A stretch of 40,580 nt of DNA from contig JAFGIA010000084.1 in assembly GCA_016929795.1 (NCBI GenBank), positions 1 through 40,580 of the forward strand, written 5' to 3'. Below are positions 33,271 to 40,580 of the stretch, piece after piece. Source of the DNA: Anaerolineae bacterium. Its GTDB lineage: Bacteria > Chloroflexota > Anaerolineae > JAAYZQ01. Under the pieces are notes generated by a model. That model was not told the origin of the DNA. It did not search any database and worked only from the letters and a program-made list of their open reading frames with translations. A program made the position numbers and the translations under genes. The stretch's first letter is position 1; every line of letters starts with the position of its first letter.

Positions 33271-34806
33271 ATGGCACAAGTAGAAACAACACAAACCCAG
33301 GCCCCAACCGCAAAAGAGCGTGCCTTCGACCCCCTCGTATTTGGCGTGTCGGCCGCGCTGACCATCCTCTTTGTCCTCTGGTCGGCACTCTTTCCCGAGA
33401 GCATGGAGTCGGTGGTCAACGCCATCTTTGGCTGGACCACCGGATGGTGGGGTTGGCTCTATCTATGGACCGCCTTTGCCCTGGTCATCGCCGCCGTCGT
33501 GCTCATGATCACCAAGTTTGGCGGCATGAAGCTCGGTCTGCCCAAGGACCGGCCCGAGTTTTCGACCCTCTCCTGGTTCGCCATGCTCTTTGGCTCGGCC
33601 ATCGCCGCCGGCATCGTCTTCTGGGGACCTGCCGAGCCAGCGTACCACTATATGAGCCCGCCCCCCTACTTTGGCGGCGAGGCCAAGACGGCGCAGGCGG
33701 CGGCGAATGCGATGACCTATTCCTTCTTTCACTGGGGCCTGAGCGCGTGGGCGATTTATGCCATGCTCACCATTCCGCTGGCCCACGCCTGCTTTACCAA
33801 GGGGCTGCCGTTCAAGTTCTCGTCGGCGTTTTACTATGTCCTCGGCGACCGCGTGCACGGCACGTGGGGCAAGGTACTCGACATCTTGGCCGTGTTTGCC
33901 ACCCTCGGCGGCCTGGCCACCACCACCGGCCTGATCGCCCTGCAGCTCTCCAGTGGCCTCAAATACCAGTACGGACTGACACTTCCAGACTGGAGCGCCT
34001 ACCTGATCATTGGCATCCTGACGGCCATTTTTACCCTGGCCGTCTACACCGGGCTCGAAAAGGGCATCAAGTTCATCGGCAACGTGAACATGTGGATCTT
34101 TGTGGCCGTGTGGTTCTTTGTCCTGCTCCTCGGCCCTACCCTCTTTCTCATCAACCTGACCACCAACTCGATCGGGCAGTACATGATCCACTTCCTGCCG
34201 ATGAGCCTCTACACGGCACCTGGCGTCGAGGGCAACTGGCTTGGCGGCTGGACGATCTTTTACTGGGCATGGTGGATGAGCTGGGCGCCCTTTGTCGCCA
34301 TCTTTATCGCCCGCATCTCGCGCGGCCGCACCATCCGCCAGACCATCGCCGCCACGCTAATCCTGCCCACCCTCGCCGATTTTCTCTGGTACGGCGTCAT
34401 CGGCGGCGCCGGCATCCATTACGATGTGACGGGCGCGCTCGAGGAATTCGGCCTGGAGAGTGCCATCTTTGCCATCGCCGAGAACCTGCCTCTGACAGGC
34501 CTGCTGGCCGCCGTCCTCTTTTTCCTGATCGCCACCTTCTTCCTGACGAGCGCCAACTCGGCCGCCCTGGCGCTGGCCATGTTCGTCTCCGGGCACGAGA
34601 ACCCCGGGCGCAATCTGCGTGCCTTTTGGGGGCTGGCCCTGGGCGCTGTGGCCGCGGTCCTCGCCGCCACCGGCTCGCTGACCGTCATCCAGACCGCCTC
34701 AATCGCCACCGCCTTCCCGCTCATGTTCCTCCTGTTACTGGTGATCTATGGCACCTTCAAGGGGTTGAGCGCGTACCGCAAAGGAGAGGCTGGCACAGAC
34801 CAGTGA
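33271..34806 (+). CDS. BCCT-family betaine/carnitine/choline transporter
   Basis: 511 residues, about twelve membrane helices. Diagnostic segments: GIVFWGPAEPAYHYMSPP, YSFFHWGLSAWAIYAML (Trp155, Trp160, Tyr163 match the aromatic substrate box of BetP helix 4) and YWAWWMSWAPFVAIFIARIS (residues 331 on) with the conserved helix-8 tryptophans, followed by RGRTIR. The C-terminus is short, without the long regulatory extension of osmosensing BetP, which favours nutrient uptake over osmotic protection. The 138-base gap after the MttB gene contains only an inverted repeat and no clear promoter, so cotranscription is likely. Together they look like uptake and demethylation of a betaine. A weak GAGGTG about 11 bases upstream serves as ribosome-binding site. 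Confidence 0.95.
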   Translation: MAQVETTQTQAPTAKERAFDPLVFGVSAALTILFVLWSALFPESMESVVNAIFGWTTGWWGWLYLWTAFALVIAAVVLMITKFGGMKLGLPKDRPEFSTLSWFAMLFGSAIAAGIVFWGPAEPAYHYMSPPPYFGGEAKTAQAAANAMTYSFFHWGLSAWAIYAMLTIPLAHACFTKGLPFKFSSAFYYVLGDRVHGTWGKVLDILAVFATLGGLATTTGLIALQLSSGLKYQYGLTLPDWSAYLIIGILTAIFTLAVYTGLEKGIKFIGNVNMWIFVAVWFFVLLLGPTLFLINLTTNSIGQYMIHFLPMSLYTAPGVEGNWLGGWTIFYWAWWMSWAPFVAIFIARISRGRTIRQTIAATLILPTLADFLWYGVIGGAGIHYDVTGALEEFGLESAIFAIAENLPLTGLLAAVLFFLIATFFLTSANSAALALAMFVSGHENPGRNLRAFWGLALGAVAAVLAATGSLTVIQTASIATAFPLMFLLLLVIYGTFKGLSAYRKGEAGTDQ

Positions 34807-34818
34807 GGCTGGCTGGCT

Positions 34819-34859
34819 GGTAGCCTGGTAGATTGGTACATCCAATCTACCAGGCTACC
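34819..34859. repeat. Perfect 18-bp palindrome, CCAATCTACC family, copy 2
   Basis: GGTAGCCTGGTAGATTGG (34819-34836), loop TACAT, CCAATCTACCAGGCTACC (34842-34859). It lies between the convergent BCCT and DnaE genes and includes the last codons and TAG stop of DnaE (read on the minus strand). It shares the GGTAGATTGG core with copy 1 at 506-539. It would form a stable hairpin in both mRNAs. Confidence 0.9.
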
Positions 34860-37800
34860 TTCTCCATCCCGTCCCCTTGCAGCGCCGCGCCGCCCCATTC
34901 ATCCGTTAACCAGCGGCCGTGCACGACCACCGGCTCCCACGGCCGTGGCGCACTGTACCCAATTGGCGGATACGCCACCACAAAGGTATCGCCATCACCC
35001 AGGTAAAACCCCTGCCCGCCTGTCCACCCCGGCAGCCGCACGCCCGCCGTGACTACCCGCCGCCCGGCCAACCCAGCCAACGCCCGCAGAGGCACTCGCT
35101 CCGCAGGGAGCTTGTCCGCCACCAGATCGAGGGGGTGCACACTCACCGGCCAGCCGAGCAGGTGTCGCTCCCACGCCAGCCGCTGCGCCGCCGTCTCTGC
35201 CGGCACCGGCGGACGCCCAAACCCAAACGCCATCTGCAGCGCGCTCCCTGCGCGGTCGATCTCGCCCGCCTCTGCCAGCAGCGCCGCGCGGCTCTCCCCC
35301 AGGCTGTCGAGCGCGCCACACTGGATCAGGTGGGCGACCTCTTTGGCCTGCAGCGGCACCCGCTGCAGCAGGTCGCGCGCGCCTGTGAACGCGCCCTCAG
35401 CGCGCGCCTGGACGATGGCACGGACCGAGACACGGCGTAGATCGCGCACCTGCCCCAGCCCCATCCAGAGCACCGCCTGCGCCCCCTCCCAGCGCAGGGT
35501 AAAGCGCCGGCCGCTCTGGTTGACGTGCGGCGGGCGTGCCGCCATGCCCAGCCGCACCGCTTCGGCGAGATAGACCACCGGGTGGTGAAACCCGCCCCAT
35601 TCCGCCAGCCGCGCGCAGAAAAATGCCGCAGGCCAATGCACCTTCATGTACGCCGACCGGTAGCTGACCGCCGCGTACGAAGTGGCGTGCCCCTGGTTAA
35701 AGCCATAGCCCGCAAAGGCGTGCACCTGCCCCCACAGCGTCTCAGCCTGCGCGCGGGTCATGCCCGGCCCATCCGGCGGCGGCGCCTGGCAGCCAGCCAC
35801 GAACTGCGCCTCCATCTCGGCCATCTCCTTGTGGCCAAAGTGCCCCATCCCACGCCGCAGTTGATCGGCCTGCGCCCAGCTCAGCCCGGCGATCTCGCGC
35901 GCCACGCGCAGCACCTGCTCCTGGAAGAGGAGAACACCCTGCGTTGGCCCCAGGATCGGCGCCAGGGCCGGGTGGAGGAACTCGACCTTTTCCTCGCCGC
36001 GGTAGCGGCGCACAAAGGCGTGCGCCATGCCCCCCGTCGCCGGCCCGGGTTTAAAGAACGCGTTCGCCACAGCCAGGTCGCGCACCGTATGCGCCCGGAG
36101 CTGGCGCAGCGTGCGCCGCGCCCCTGTCGACTCGCACTGAAAGACGCCTACCGTCTCGGCACGGGCCAGCAGGTCCCCCGTTGCCAGGTCGTCGAGCGGG
36201 ATGTCGTCGAGGCGAAAGGCCGGATCGTGGTGCGCACGCACCAGCCGCTCGGCATCGGCCAGCACCGACAGAGCACGGATGCCGAGCAGATCGAGCTTGG
36301 GCAGCCCGATCGCCTCGACGTCCTGGTGCTCGAACTGGGTAATCACAAACCCTTTCGGCGCCCACTGGAGCGGCACCACGTCGGTGAGCGGCCCGGGGGT
36401 GATGACCAGCCCCCCCGGATGCACGCTCAGGTGGTGCGGTTGGCCCACCAGCCCATAAGCCGCCGCGATCACGGCCCGCTCGTCCGGGTCATCGAGCGCG
36501 GCGAGCACGTCGTCCACGGTACGCTTGTCACGCCGGCGCGGGTCGGGATGCCAGCGCCGCGGCGGAAGCGAGATGAGGTGGTTCGTCCGCGCCTCGTCCA
36601 GGCCGTATGCCTTGGCCGTCTCGCGCACGGCGCCGCGGGGCTGGAGTGTGCTCACCGTCGACACCAGCGCGACACGGTCCGCGCCATATCGGCGCCGCAC
36701 ATACTCGAGCACCTCGTCGCGCCGCCGGCTGCAAAAGTCAAGGTCGATGTCGGGCAGATCGGCACGCGATGGGTTGAGAAAGCGCTCAAAGAGCAGGTCG
36801 TGCTCGATCGGATCGACGTGCGTGATGCCCGTGCAGTAGGCGACGAGCGAATTCGCAACACTTCCCCGTGTATTGATCGGAATCCCGGCCGACCGCGCGA
36901 ACCGGGCAATGTCGGCCACCACCAGAAAGAGCGGCGCGTACCCATGCCTGGCGATCGACTCCAGCTCTACCTGGAGACGCACCGCAACCTCCCCGCCTTT
37001 TTGCAGCCCGGCTTCAGCCAGCTTGCGCAAAGCCTCGTCTGCAGACATGCCATCCGGCAGCGCCAGGTCAGGCCAGATGGGGGTACCATCCGGCAGCGCC
37101 CTGCTGGCGCACTGCTCGGCGACTTCCGCCACGTTGTCGATCGCTTCAGGCAGGTCGCCAAAGCGAGCGGCGACGGCGTGGGCATGCAGCCAGTGCAGGT
37201 CCACGCCTGGATCGCCCGCGGCGGGCAGTGCAGCAGCAGGCACCCCGTCGAGTGGCACGTTCCGGTCGATCGCAGCCAGCAGGCGCAGGCGGGGCGCGTC
37301 GGCAGGATCGAGGCAGTAAACGGGCTGGACGGCGACGGGCAGCAGCCCCACCTTCCGCCCCAGCCGGGCAAGCTGGTCAGCACACGCCCGGTCCTCAGAT
37401 TGGTGGACCTCCAGGCTCACGTAGGCACGGCCACGATACACCTCTGCCAGCCGCTCCGCGTAGCGGTACGCGGCCGCAGGATCGCCGCTGCGCAGCAGCC
37501 GCTCCACCCACCCCAGCCGCCCGCCGCTCAGGCAAATCAACCCTTTGGCGTGCGCCTCGAGCGCCTCCCACCCGAGCCCGCGTGACAGTCGCTCTTCCCG
37601 GTCCGGCGCCGCCTGCAATTGGGACGAGAGCCGACACAGCGAGTGATACCCTTCCGGCCCTGTCGCCAACAGCACGAGCCGTCCTGGCCCTGGCCCGGAT
37701 GCCAGTCGCACTGCCGGCGGCGCGACCGTGACGGCCATCCCGACAATCGGCACAATGCCGGCAGCGCGGCACGCCCGGTCAAAGGCGACTGCGCCATAGA

Positions 37801-37933
37801 GCGTATCGCGGTCGGTGAGGGCCAGGTGCGTCATGCCCTCCGCTGCTGCGCGTGCTACCAGGTTGTCGATCGATGCCGTGCCGCCCAGCAGTGTCAGGTG
37901 TGAATGGACCTGCAGATGCGTAAAGCCCAGCAA
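34847..37933 (-). CDS. DNA polymerase III alpha subunit, short DnaE/DnaE2-like form
   Basis: 1028 residues, shorter than replicative DnaE. N-terminal PHP domain at about 1-200, palm with LPDIDLDFC (Asp397 and Asp399) and the third Asp548 in LPKLDLLGIR, so the polymerase site is intact. HLSVHPGGLVI, GVLLFQEQVLRVA, QADQLRRGMG and GYGFNQGHATSYAAVSYRSA are standard C-family motifs. The PHP metal site is eroded: QVHSH replaces the usual HVHS context and LTDRD replaces LTDH. The only plausible start is TTG 37933; a GGAGGAG abuts it with almost no spacer. It lies 39 bases after the lpd stop in the same frame. No imuA/imuB genes adjoin. A role in repair or lesion bypass is more likely than bulk replication, by inference. 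Its last codons lie in a repeat. Confidence 0.9.
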   Translation of the reverse strand: MLGFTHLQVHSHLTLLGGTASIDNLVARAAAEGMTHLALTDRDTLYGAVAFDRACRAAGIVPIVGMAVTVAPPAVRLASGPGPGRLVLLATGPEGYHSLCRLSSQLQAAPDREERLSRGLGWEALEAHAKGLICLSGGRLGWVERLLRSGDPAAAYRYAERLAEVYRGRAYVSLEVHQSEDRACADQLARLGRKVGLLPVAVQPVYCLDPADAPRLRLLAAIDRNVPLDGVPAAALPAAGDPGVDLHWLHAHAVAARFGDLPEAIDNVAEVAEQCASRALPDGTPIWPDLALPDGMSADEALRKLAEAGLQKGGEVAVRLQVELESIARHGYAPLFLVVADIARFARSAGIPINTRGSVANSLVAYCTGITHVDPIEHDLLFERFLNPSRADLPDIDLDFCSRRRDEVLEYVRRRYGADRVALVSTVSTLQPRGAVRETAKAYGLDEARTNHLISLPPRRWHPDPRRRDKRTVDDVLAALDDPDERAVIAAAYGLVGQPHHLSVHPGGLVITPGPLTDVVPLQWAPKGFVITQFEHQDVEAIGLPKLDLLGIRALSVLADAERLVRAHHDPAFRLDDIPLDDLATGDLLARAETVGVFQCESTGARRTLRQLRAHTVRDLAVANAFFKPGPATGGMAHAFVRRYRGEEKVEFLHPALAPILGPTQGVLLFQEQVLRVAREIAGLSWAQADQLRRGMGHFGHKEMAEMEAQFVAGCQAPPPDGPGMTRAQAETLWGQVHAFAGYGFNQGHATSYAAVSYRSAYMKVHWPAAFFCARLAEWGGFHHPVVYLAEAVRLGMAARPPHVNQSGRRFTLRWEGAQAVLWMGLGQVRDLRRVSVRAIVQARAEGAFTGARDLLQRVPLQAKEVAHLIQCGALDSLGESRAALLAEAGEIDRAGSALQMAFGFGRPPVPAETAAQRLAWERHLLGWPVSVHPLDLVADKLPAERVPLRALAGLAGRRVVTAGVRLPGWTGGQGFYLGDGDTFVVAYPPIGYSAPRPWEPVVVHGRWLTDEWGGAALQGDGMEKVAW

Positions 37934-37972
37934 CTCCTCCCACTCGAAGCGAATCAGATTCCAACCACAAAC

Positions 37973-39379
37973 TCAACTATGAATTGGCTGGCCAAACACC
38001 CCGTGCGCCGCCTCGGCAAGCGCCTCGCTCAACGTCGGATGCGCGTGCACGCTGCGCGCAATCTCTTCCGGCGTCAGCTCCCAGGTGCGGGCGAGGACCA
38101 GCTCGGGCAACAGCTCTGTCACCTCTGGCCCCACCAGGTGCGCGCCCAGGATCTCGCCCGTGGTGCCGTCGGCGACGATCTTGACGAATCCGTCGCGCTC
38201 GCCCAGCCCCAGTGCCTTGCCGTTGGGCAGGAAGGGAAAGCGCCCTACGCGCACGTCGTAACCCTGCTCACGCGCCTCCGCTTCCGAGTGGCCCAGGCTC
38301 GCCACCTGCGGCTGGCAGTAGGTACAGCGCGGCACGGCGAGATAGTCGATCGGGTGCGTCTCGACGCCGGCGATCGTCTCGGCGGCGACGATGCCCTGGT
38401 ACGATGCCACATGCGCCAGTGCCAGCTTGCCCGTCACGTCGCCGATGGCGTACACGCCGGGCAGATTCGTGCGCTGGTAGTCGTCCACGACCACGAATCC
38501 ACCGCGCCCCAGCTCGATGCCGGCGTCGGCCAACCCCTCGCTGTTCGGACGGATGCCGATCGCGACCAGGGTCACCTCCGCTTCGAGCGTCTGTGCCCGA
38601 CCGCCGGCGGCCTTCCCTCCGGCTACCTGCAGGCGCACGCCGCCATCCGTCGGCTCCATGCCCTCGACGCGCGTCGATGTCAGCACCTTGATCTTGCGCC
38701 GCTTGAAAGCGCGCTCGATCTCGGCACTCGCCTCTTCGTCCTCCAGCGGCAGCACCCGCGGCAGCATCTCGACCACCGTCACCTCGGCACCGTAGGTGCG
38801 CCATACGTGGGCAAACTCGACGCCGATCGCCCCGGCACCGACGATCACGGCCGATGCCGGCAGATCGCGGCGCACGATCGCCTCGCGATAGGTGAGGATG
38901 CGCTCGCCGTCGGGCTCGATACCGGGCACCGAGCGGGCGCGACCGCCAGTCGCGAGGATGATGTCGCCGGCCTGCAGCGTGTGCGTGCCGCCCTCCTTCA
39001 AATCGACCTCGACGCTGCCGGGCGCAGCCAGGCGGGCCGTCCCCTCCACCACCTCGATGCCATTCTCACGCATCAGCACCTTCACGCCCGTCACCAGCCG
39101 GTCAGACACCTTGCGGCTCCGGTCCACAGCGGCGCCATAGTCAATCTCGACCCCCGACACTGAAAACCCAAACTCCTTGCCGCGGCCGAGGAGCGACACA
39201 ACCTCGGCATTGCGCAGCAGCGCCTTGGTGGGGATGCACCCCCAGTTCAGACACACCCCGCCCAGGTGTTCGCGCTCGACGAGCGCGACGCGTTTCCCGA
39301 GCTGCGCTGCCCGAATGGCCGCGACGTACCCTCCCGGCCCCCCGCCGACAACAACCAGATCATATCTTGCTTCCGTCAT
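37973..39379 (-). CDS. lpdA: Dihydrolipoyl dehydrogenase
   Basis: 468 residues, full length. FAD-binding VVVGGGPGGYVAAIRAAQLG at the N-terminus, redox disulfide Cys43/Cys48 in GGVCLNWGCIPTKALL, NAD-binding VIVGAGAIGVEFAHVW followed by VVEMLPRVLP, FAD contact GVYAIGDVTGKLALAHVASY, and the C-terminal His-Glu pair in HAHPTLSEALAEAAHG. It reoxidises protein-bound dihydrolipoamide in 2-oxoacid dehydrogenase complexes or the glycine cleavage system. No E1, E2 or gcv genes lie in the window, so the complex it serves is encoded elsewhere. TTAAGGAG precedes the ATG by seven bases. The stop of the thioesterase gene is 15 bases upstream, so these minus-strand genes probably share a transcript. Confidence 0.96.
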   Translation of the reverse strand: MTEARYDLVVVGGGPGGYVAAIRAAQLGKRVALVEREHLGGVCLNWGCIPTKALLRNAEVVSLLGRGKEFGFSVSGVEIDYGAAVDRSRKVSDRLVTGVKVLMRENGIEVVEGTARLAAPGSVEVDLKEGGTHTLQAGDIILATGGRARSVPGIEPDGERILTYREAIVRRDLPASAVIVGAGAIGVEFAHVWRTYGAEVTVVEMLPRVLPLEDEEASAEIERAFKRRKIKVLTSTRVEGMEPTDGGVRLQVAGGKAAGGRAQTLEAEVTLVAIGIRPNSEGLADAGIELGRGGFVVVDDYQRTNLPGVYAIGDVTGKLALAHVASYQGIVAAETIAGVETHPIDYLAVPRCTYCQPQVASLGHSEAEAREQGYDVRVGRFPFLPNGKALGLGERDGFVKIVADGTTGEILGAHLVGPEVTELLPELVLARTWELTPEEIARSVHAHPTLSEALAEAAHGVFGQPIHS

Positions 39380-39394
39380 GTATCGCTCCTTAAG

Positions 39395-40270
39395 CTATTG
39401 AGATGATACTTTTTCCACCTGGCGGCGGAACTCGTCAGAGATGGGTGCTGGTGCACCCGTCGCAGGATCGATCCACACCTGGATCGTCTGGACGCGCGCC
39501 AGGTGGGCACCATCGGCCACACGCAGCACCTCTGTGTGGCGCGTGGCGCTGGTATGTCCAAGATCTTGGAACCAGGTCACCACTTCCAGCTCGTCGCCAA
39601 GCATCGCCTGCTGCAGATACTCAATCCGGTGCTTGCGCGCGACGAGCGGCACCATACCCAATGACCCGGTCAATGCCCAGCGGATCGCAACCTCTTCGAC
39701 GTAGGAAAGATAGATGGCATTGTTCACGTGACCGGCCGTGTCGAGGTCGCGCCACTCGACGAACCGCCGTTGGCGGTAGGCGTGGGCGCGCGGCGGGCCA
39801 GGATCGGGAAAGGGAGCGCGCGGCGCAGGGGCCTCAGGCACCCCCTCGGGGAAAAAGGCGGCCATCATCTCCTCGGGAATACTCGCCGGGCGCCCCGTGG
39901 CAGTGTCCATGAACACCCAATCGCTGTGCCCGCTGGCGACAGTCTGGGGCACTATCGCGTCGCACGTGGCCGGTGCCAGGCAGCGGATCAGATAAGCGCG
40001 CCGCGAGCGCACGCGCCGAAAGTCGGCCACCCAGGTTTCAACCTCGACGACATCGCCATAGCGCAGCGGGCGCAGGTATTCGATCTCGGTCTCACGGATG
40101 AGCCACAATCGCCCCATCGACTCGTAGCGCGCCAGGTCGTACCCCGCCGCCGCCGACGCGTCGAACGCCGCCTCTTGCATGTAGCGGATATAGTTGGCGT
40201 GGTTGACGTGCCCATAGGCGTCGCACTCGTAATGGCGCACGCGAAAGGTGCGCCTGTGACTGAGAGGCAT
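39395..40270 (-). CDS. Double-hotdog acyl thioesterase (acyl-ACP/acyl-CoA type)
   Basis: 291 residues made of two hotdog domains. Domain 1 (about 5-140) has VRHYECDAYGHVNHANYIRY and EIEYLRPLRYGDVVEVETWV; domain 2 (about 165-285) has FVEWRDLDTAGHVNNAIYLS and RIEYLQQAMLGDELEVVTWF. Both carry the D-x-x-GHVNxAxY motif of 4HBT thioesterases, with the catalytic Asp, so each domain may be active. A Pro-rich linker joins them. The fused layout resembles FatA-like acyl-ACP thioesterases. It is four bases downstream of an SDR oxidoreductase gene, suggesting joint action in acyl-chain metabolism. Substrate chain length cannot be read. Confidence 0.9.
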   Translation of the reverse strand: MPLSHRRTFRVRHYECDAYGHVNHANYIRYMQEAAFDASAAAGYDLARYESMGRLWLIRETEIEYLRPLRYGDVVEVETWVADFRRVRSRRAYLIRCLAPATCDAIVPQTVASGHSDWVFMDTATGRPASIPEEMMAAFFPEGVPEAPAPRAPFPDPGPPRAHAYRQRRFVEWRDLDTAGHVNNAIYLSYVEEVAIRWALTGSLGMVPLVARKHRIEYLQQAMLGDELEVVTWFQDLGHTSATRHTEVLRVADGAHLARVQTIQVWIDPATGAPAPISDEFRRQVEKVSSQ

Positions 40271-40274
40271 CGCC

Positions 40275-40580
40275 TCACCCCATCCCCGACACGACGTTCA
40301 TGCCGCCGTCGACGGGCAGCACCGCACCGGTGATGTAATCGGCCGCAGGCGACGCGAGAAAGAGGGCCAGGTTGGCGACCTCCTCCGGCTCGCCAAAGCG
40401 GCCAAGGGGCAGGCGGCCCAGCATCGGCCCGGCGATCTCGGGCGTCTGCCACAGCAGGGTACTGAACCGCGTCTTGATGACACCGGGGGCGATGGCATTC
40501 ACCTGCACATTCACCGGCCCCAGCTCGAGCGCGAGCTGGCGCGTGAGCTGGATCAGGGCCGCCTTGCTCACGCCATAGAC
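40275..40580 (-). CDS. SDR-family oxidoreductase, C-terminal part
   Basis: The frame runs off the right edge; 101 C-terminal residues are visible. It opens VYGVSKAALIQLTRQLALEL, carrying the catalytic Tyr and Lys (YxxxK), followed by VQVNAIAPGVIKTRFS (the nicotinamide-side NAxxPG motif) and the end GRFGEPEEVANLALFLASPA ... TGAVLPVDGGMNV, typical of classical SDRs such as FabG-like reductases. The dinucleotide-binding part is outside the window. It is first of the visible minus-strand genes, four bases from the thioesterase. Confidence 0.95.
   Translation of the reverse strand, partial: VYGVSKAALIQLTRQLALELGPVNVQVNAIAPGVIKTRFSTLLWQTPEIAGPMLGRLPLGRFGEPEEVANLALFLASPAADYITGAVLPVDGGMNVVSGMG

Noticed and set aside
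33258..34823. Second plus-strand frame of 521 codons over the BCCT gene
   Set aside because: Arg/His/Pro-rich product without membrane helices; the overlapping frame encodes an unmistakable BCCT transporter.
35525..37585. Plus-strand open frame of 686 codons opposite the DnaE gene
   Set aside because: Arg/His-rich shadow of a clear polymerase gene; no ribosome-binding site or domain.

Overview
The window looks like a GC-rich chromosomal segment of a free-living bacterium, most likely a Chloroflexota member (Anaerolineae/Caldilineae-like). The reasons are family-level: large exported proteins ending in a short hydrophobic [VY][FY]LP[IL]V-x-R tail, Ser/Thr kinases fused to extracellular beta-propellers, response regulators with a HAMP-like output helix, a tungsten-type aldehyde oxidoreductase, common GTG/TTG starts, and many palindromic intergenic repeats. 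No rRNA, tRNA, CRISPR array, transposase or phage gene was seen. The taxonomic call is inference.

Layout. 1-4264 (+): end of an aldehyde:ferredoxin oxidoreductase, a saccharopine-dehydrogenase-like enzyme, a class-III aminotransferase of the glutamate-semialdehyde type and a C45 (acyl-transferase-like) Ntn hydrolase, probably one amino-acid-related operon. 4310-9702: signalling block with a REC-Roadblock protein, a REC-GAF-DHp protein that has no ATPase domain, and a convergent membrane Ser/Thr kinase with a TolB-like propeller. 10174-13278 (+): exported propeller/metzincin protease behind a long leader. 13487-15486 (-): two oligopeptide-type ABC permeases. 15711-16445 (+): histidine phosphatase.

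16764-20213 (+) is the most unusual block: two membrane 'toastrack' proteins (DUF4097-like and LiaF-like), a zinc-ribbon protein with two tandem effector-associated-domain-like modules, and an unrecognised single-pass protein, tightly packed as one operon. 20307-27678 (-): a class III adenylate cyclase and an 1884-residue exported DUF11 protein with a consensus promoter, an 11-bp-phased operator array and a leader resembling that of the metzincin gene. 28184-31568 (+): a hybrid histidine kinase with HPt and its response regulator. 31735-34806 (+): a non-pyrrolysine MttB-family methyltransferase and a BCCT transporter, consistent with use of glycine betaine or a related methylated amine. 34847-40580 (-): short DnaE-type polymerase, dihydrolipoyl dehydrogenase, double-hotdog thioesterase and the end of an SDR oxidoreductase.

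Intergenic DNA is dense in inverted repeats from several families, and the stop codons of several genes (aldehyde oxidoreductase, cyclase, DnaE) lie inside repeat arms. Sigma70-type promoters with 17-bp spacers can be read at ten places. Function calls are from visible motifs and remembered family features; no database search was possible.
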